Assembly (NCBI GenBank): GCA_027486275.1
Contig: JAIXPM010000062.1
Location: forward strand, 1 to 15,479
Origin: Sphingomonadales bacterium
Lineage (GTDB): Bacteria > Pseudomonadota > Alphaproteobacteria > Sphingomonadales > Sphingomonadaceae
Length of the DNA stretch: 15,479 bases
Direction: 5' to 3'
A program made the translations under genes and the position numbers. Below the pieces are notes generated by a model, which had not been told where the DNA came from, searched no databases, and saw only the letters and a list, made by a program, of their open reading frames with translations. Shown one piece after another: positions 14,215 through 15,479 of this stretch; the first letter of the stretch is position 1; the number at the start of each line of letters is the position of its first letter.

Positions 14215-14663
14215 TGGCGGTCCACCAGCTTGCTGGGGCCATCCAGTTCGATCGGGATGGCCGACGTGGTGAGGCGGGCGAGCAAGGTGCCCTCCTCGTC
14301 GAACAAATCTGCTTCCATGAAGGCGATGCGCTTGCCCAGCTTCAGGCAACGGCCTTCGGCATAGAGCGGTACGCCAGCCTTGGCAGGCGCAAAGAAGCTG
14401 GTTTTCAGCTCGATCGTCGGGATACCGATGCGCTTGCCGCTCTTGATGATGGCCGCAAAGGCCGCGGCATCATCAAGCATGGCAACCACGATCCCGCCCT
14501 GCACATTGCCCATCGGGTTGCGGCAGGCATCGATGGGCTGGAACTTCATCTTCACCCGGCCGGCGGCGCTGTCGATCTCCAGAATCTCCTGACCAAGGAT
14601 CGCAGCCGTGGGCGGCACGAAGCGGTTCATGCGCGCTTTCAGATCATCGTCGTTCAGGGCCAT
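14211..14663 (-). CDS. PaaI-family hotdog-fold thioesterase
   Basis: Hotdog thioesterases of this family hydrolyse acyl-CoA or aryl-CoA esters. The 150-residue protein has the typical core NPMGNVQGGIVVAMLDDAAAFAA (49-71), then a central strand IPTIELKTSFFAPAKAGVPLYAEG and a C-terminal strand pair. The usual xHGG motif reads VQGG here (Q55 in place of His), while the acidic D64/D65 is kept; this variation occurs in the superfamily but may change activity. Its start overlaps the end of murI by 20 bases and its stop overlaps the hydrolase ATG. Coupling with a CoA-ester hydrolase suggests acyl-CoA turnover; the substrate is unknown. Confidence 0.85.
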   Translation of the reverse strand: MALNDDDLKARMNRFVPPTAAILGQEILEIDSAAGRVKMKFQPIDACRNPMGNVQGGIVVAMLDDAAAFAAIIKSGKRIGIPTIELKTSFFAPAKAGVPLYAEGRCLKLGKRIAFMEADLFDEEGTLLARLTTSAIPIELDGPSKLVDRQ

Positions 14664-15459
14664 TGCCGCCTCTTAAGCCAATCGTGAGGCCATAGCGGTG
14701 CAGCGCCGGTGCTAGCGCGTCAACCTGTTCGTCATGCCGAGTGAACAGCGCACGACCGCGCCCTTCACCCTTGCGCCCGCGGTCGCCAAGCAAATGGGCC
14801 ACCCGCCGGGCGATGCCGGGCCCGCCGTCGACAAAGCCCATCCCCGGCGCTGCCGCCTGCAATTGCGGCAGTAACAACGGGAAGTGCGTGCAGGCCAGGA
14901 CCACCTGATCGATGCGCTCGCCGCCCTTCTGTCTGGTCAGCCCCGCCAGTTCCGGTGCCACATCCGCCGCTGTCACCGTTTCGCTCCGCAAATGCGCTTC
15001 GGCAAGTTCCACCAGCCGCGCCGATCCGTGCAGCAGCACCGTGCAATCGGCGGCATGATCGGCGGAAAGCCGCGCCACATAGGGCTGGCGCACCGTCGCC
15101 ATCGTGCCGAGCACGCCGATTACCCGCGATTTCGACATTTCCGCCGCCGGCTTGATCGCCGGCACCGTGCCAACCACCGGCACGTCCAGCACCGCCCGTG
15201 CGTGGGCCAGCGCGATCGTGGAGGCGGTGTTGCAGGCAATCACGATCAGATCCGGCTGCAACCGTTCGGTGAGCCGGCCGAGCAACGCGCACACCCTGGT
15301 GGCGACCTCCATCTCCGTCTTCGTGCCGTAAGGAAATCCTGCATTATCAGAAATATAACTGACATCGATCGCCGGCAGCGCCGCGCGTACGTCATCGAGA
15401 ACGGACAAGCCGCCCACGCCGGAATCCAGCATCAGAACATGCGTGATGGCCGCCTCCAT
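14644..15459 (-). CDS. murI: Glutamate racemase
   Basis: MurI makes D-glutamate for peptidoglycan from L-glutamate with two cysteines as acid/base pair. In 271 residues the signature motifs are LDSGVGGLSVL (11-21), SDNAGFPYGTK (38-48), ACNTAST with catalytic C76, GTVPAIKP (97-104) and ACTHFPLLLPQL with catalytic C190, then FVDGGPGIARRV. The first Asp/Ser pair and both cysteines are present, so it should be active. The ATG at 15459 lacks an obvious Shine-Dalgarno, and its frame is open upstream to the window edge, so the start could be a little earlier. It overlaps the thioesterase gene by 20 bases. What precedes it lies outside the window. Confidence 0.95.
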   Translation of the reverse strand: MEAAITHVLMLDSGVGGLSVLDDVRAALPAIDVSYISDNAGFPYGTKTEMEVATRVCALLGRLTERLQPDLIVIACNTASTIALAHARAVLDVPVVGTVPAIKPAAEMSKSRVIGVLGTMATVRQPYVARLSADHAADCTVLLHGSARLVELAEAHLRSETVTAADVAPELAGLTRQKGGERIDQVVLACTHFPLLLPQLQAAAPGMGFVDGGPGIARRVAHLLGDRGRKGEGRGRALFTRHDEQVDALAPALHRYGLTIGLRGGNGPERR

Positions 15460-15479
15460 CCAAGCTTTGCCCGGCTCAT

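Noticed and set aside
13141..14364. 407-codon open frame on the plus strand opposite the CoA hydrolase
   Set aside because: Antisense shadow of a strongly recognised crotonase-fold gene; no family features in its translation.
15431..15479. End of another minus-strand gene overlapping the murI start
   Set aside because: A frame open from the window edge to a TGA at 15433-15431 exists, but with only 15 codons visible and no conserved residues it cannot be supported.

Overview
The window is high-GC DNA packed with genes that mostly overlap or sit a few bases apart. Protein content points to an alphaproteobacterium, most likely Sphingomonadales. The evidence is a CtrA response regulator beside a SciP-like DUF1153 protein, an alphaproteobacterial rpiB-glyA-nrdR cluster, and an FlbD-type sigma-54 regulator heading a fliEFGH operon. 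I could not run a search, so the order-level placement is inference. I saw no tRNA, rRNA, CRISPR array, insertion sequence or phage gene.

Layout. (1) 1-4665, minus strand: a flagellar basal-body operon transcribed leftward. It runs from a sigma-54 activator (flbD-like) through fliE, fliF and fliG to fliH, which is cut by the window edge. Four of its gene junctions overlap or nearly touch. A near-consensus -24/-12 promoter lies directly before the activator, with degenerate 23-bp repeats further upstream. (2) 4805-5956, minus: mnmA (tRNA 2-thiouridylase). (3) 6093-7268, plus: a cell-cycle module, sciP-like then ctrA, ended by a strong intrinsic terminator. The ctrA leader is AT-rich and holds a possible small upstream ORF and a hairpin. 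Seven GANTC (CcrM-type) sites lie in sciP and the start of the leader. (4) 7274-10681, minus: rpiB - glyA - small membrane protein of unknown function - nrdR - trmJ, apparently one operon linking pentose phosphate isomerisation, one-carbon metabolism, control of ribonucleotide reductase and tRNA methylation. (5) 10721-11413, minus: a VIT1/CCC1-family metal transporter, divergent from (6) a small SnoaL/NTF2-like protein (11596-11970, plus). (7) 12262-13119, plus: a secreted OmpA-domain protein with its own terminator. (8) 13171-15459, minus: murI - PaaI-type thioesterase - 3-hydroxyisobutyryl-CoA hydrolase, joined by overlapping reading frames.

How the parts fit. The sciP-ctrA module and the flagellar operon are separated only by mnmA. 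In Caulobacter, CtrA starts the flagellar cascade, SciP restrains CtrA-dependent transcription and FlbD with sigma-54 controls later classes. Here these layers are physically close. The remaining genes are ordinary housekeeping functions. No clearly new system is visible. The parts most worth a second look are regulatory: the DNA before the flagellar activator, the GANTC cluster, the ctrA leader, and the long palindrome over the ctrA stop codon.
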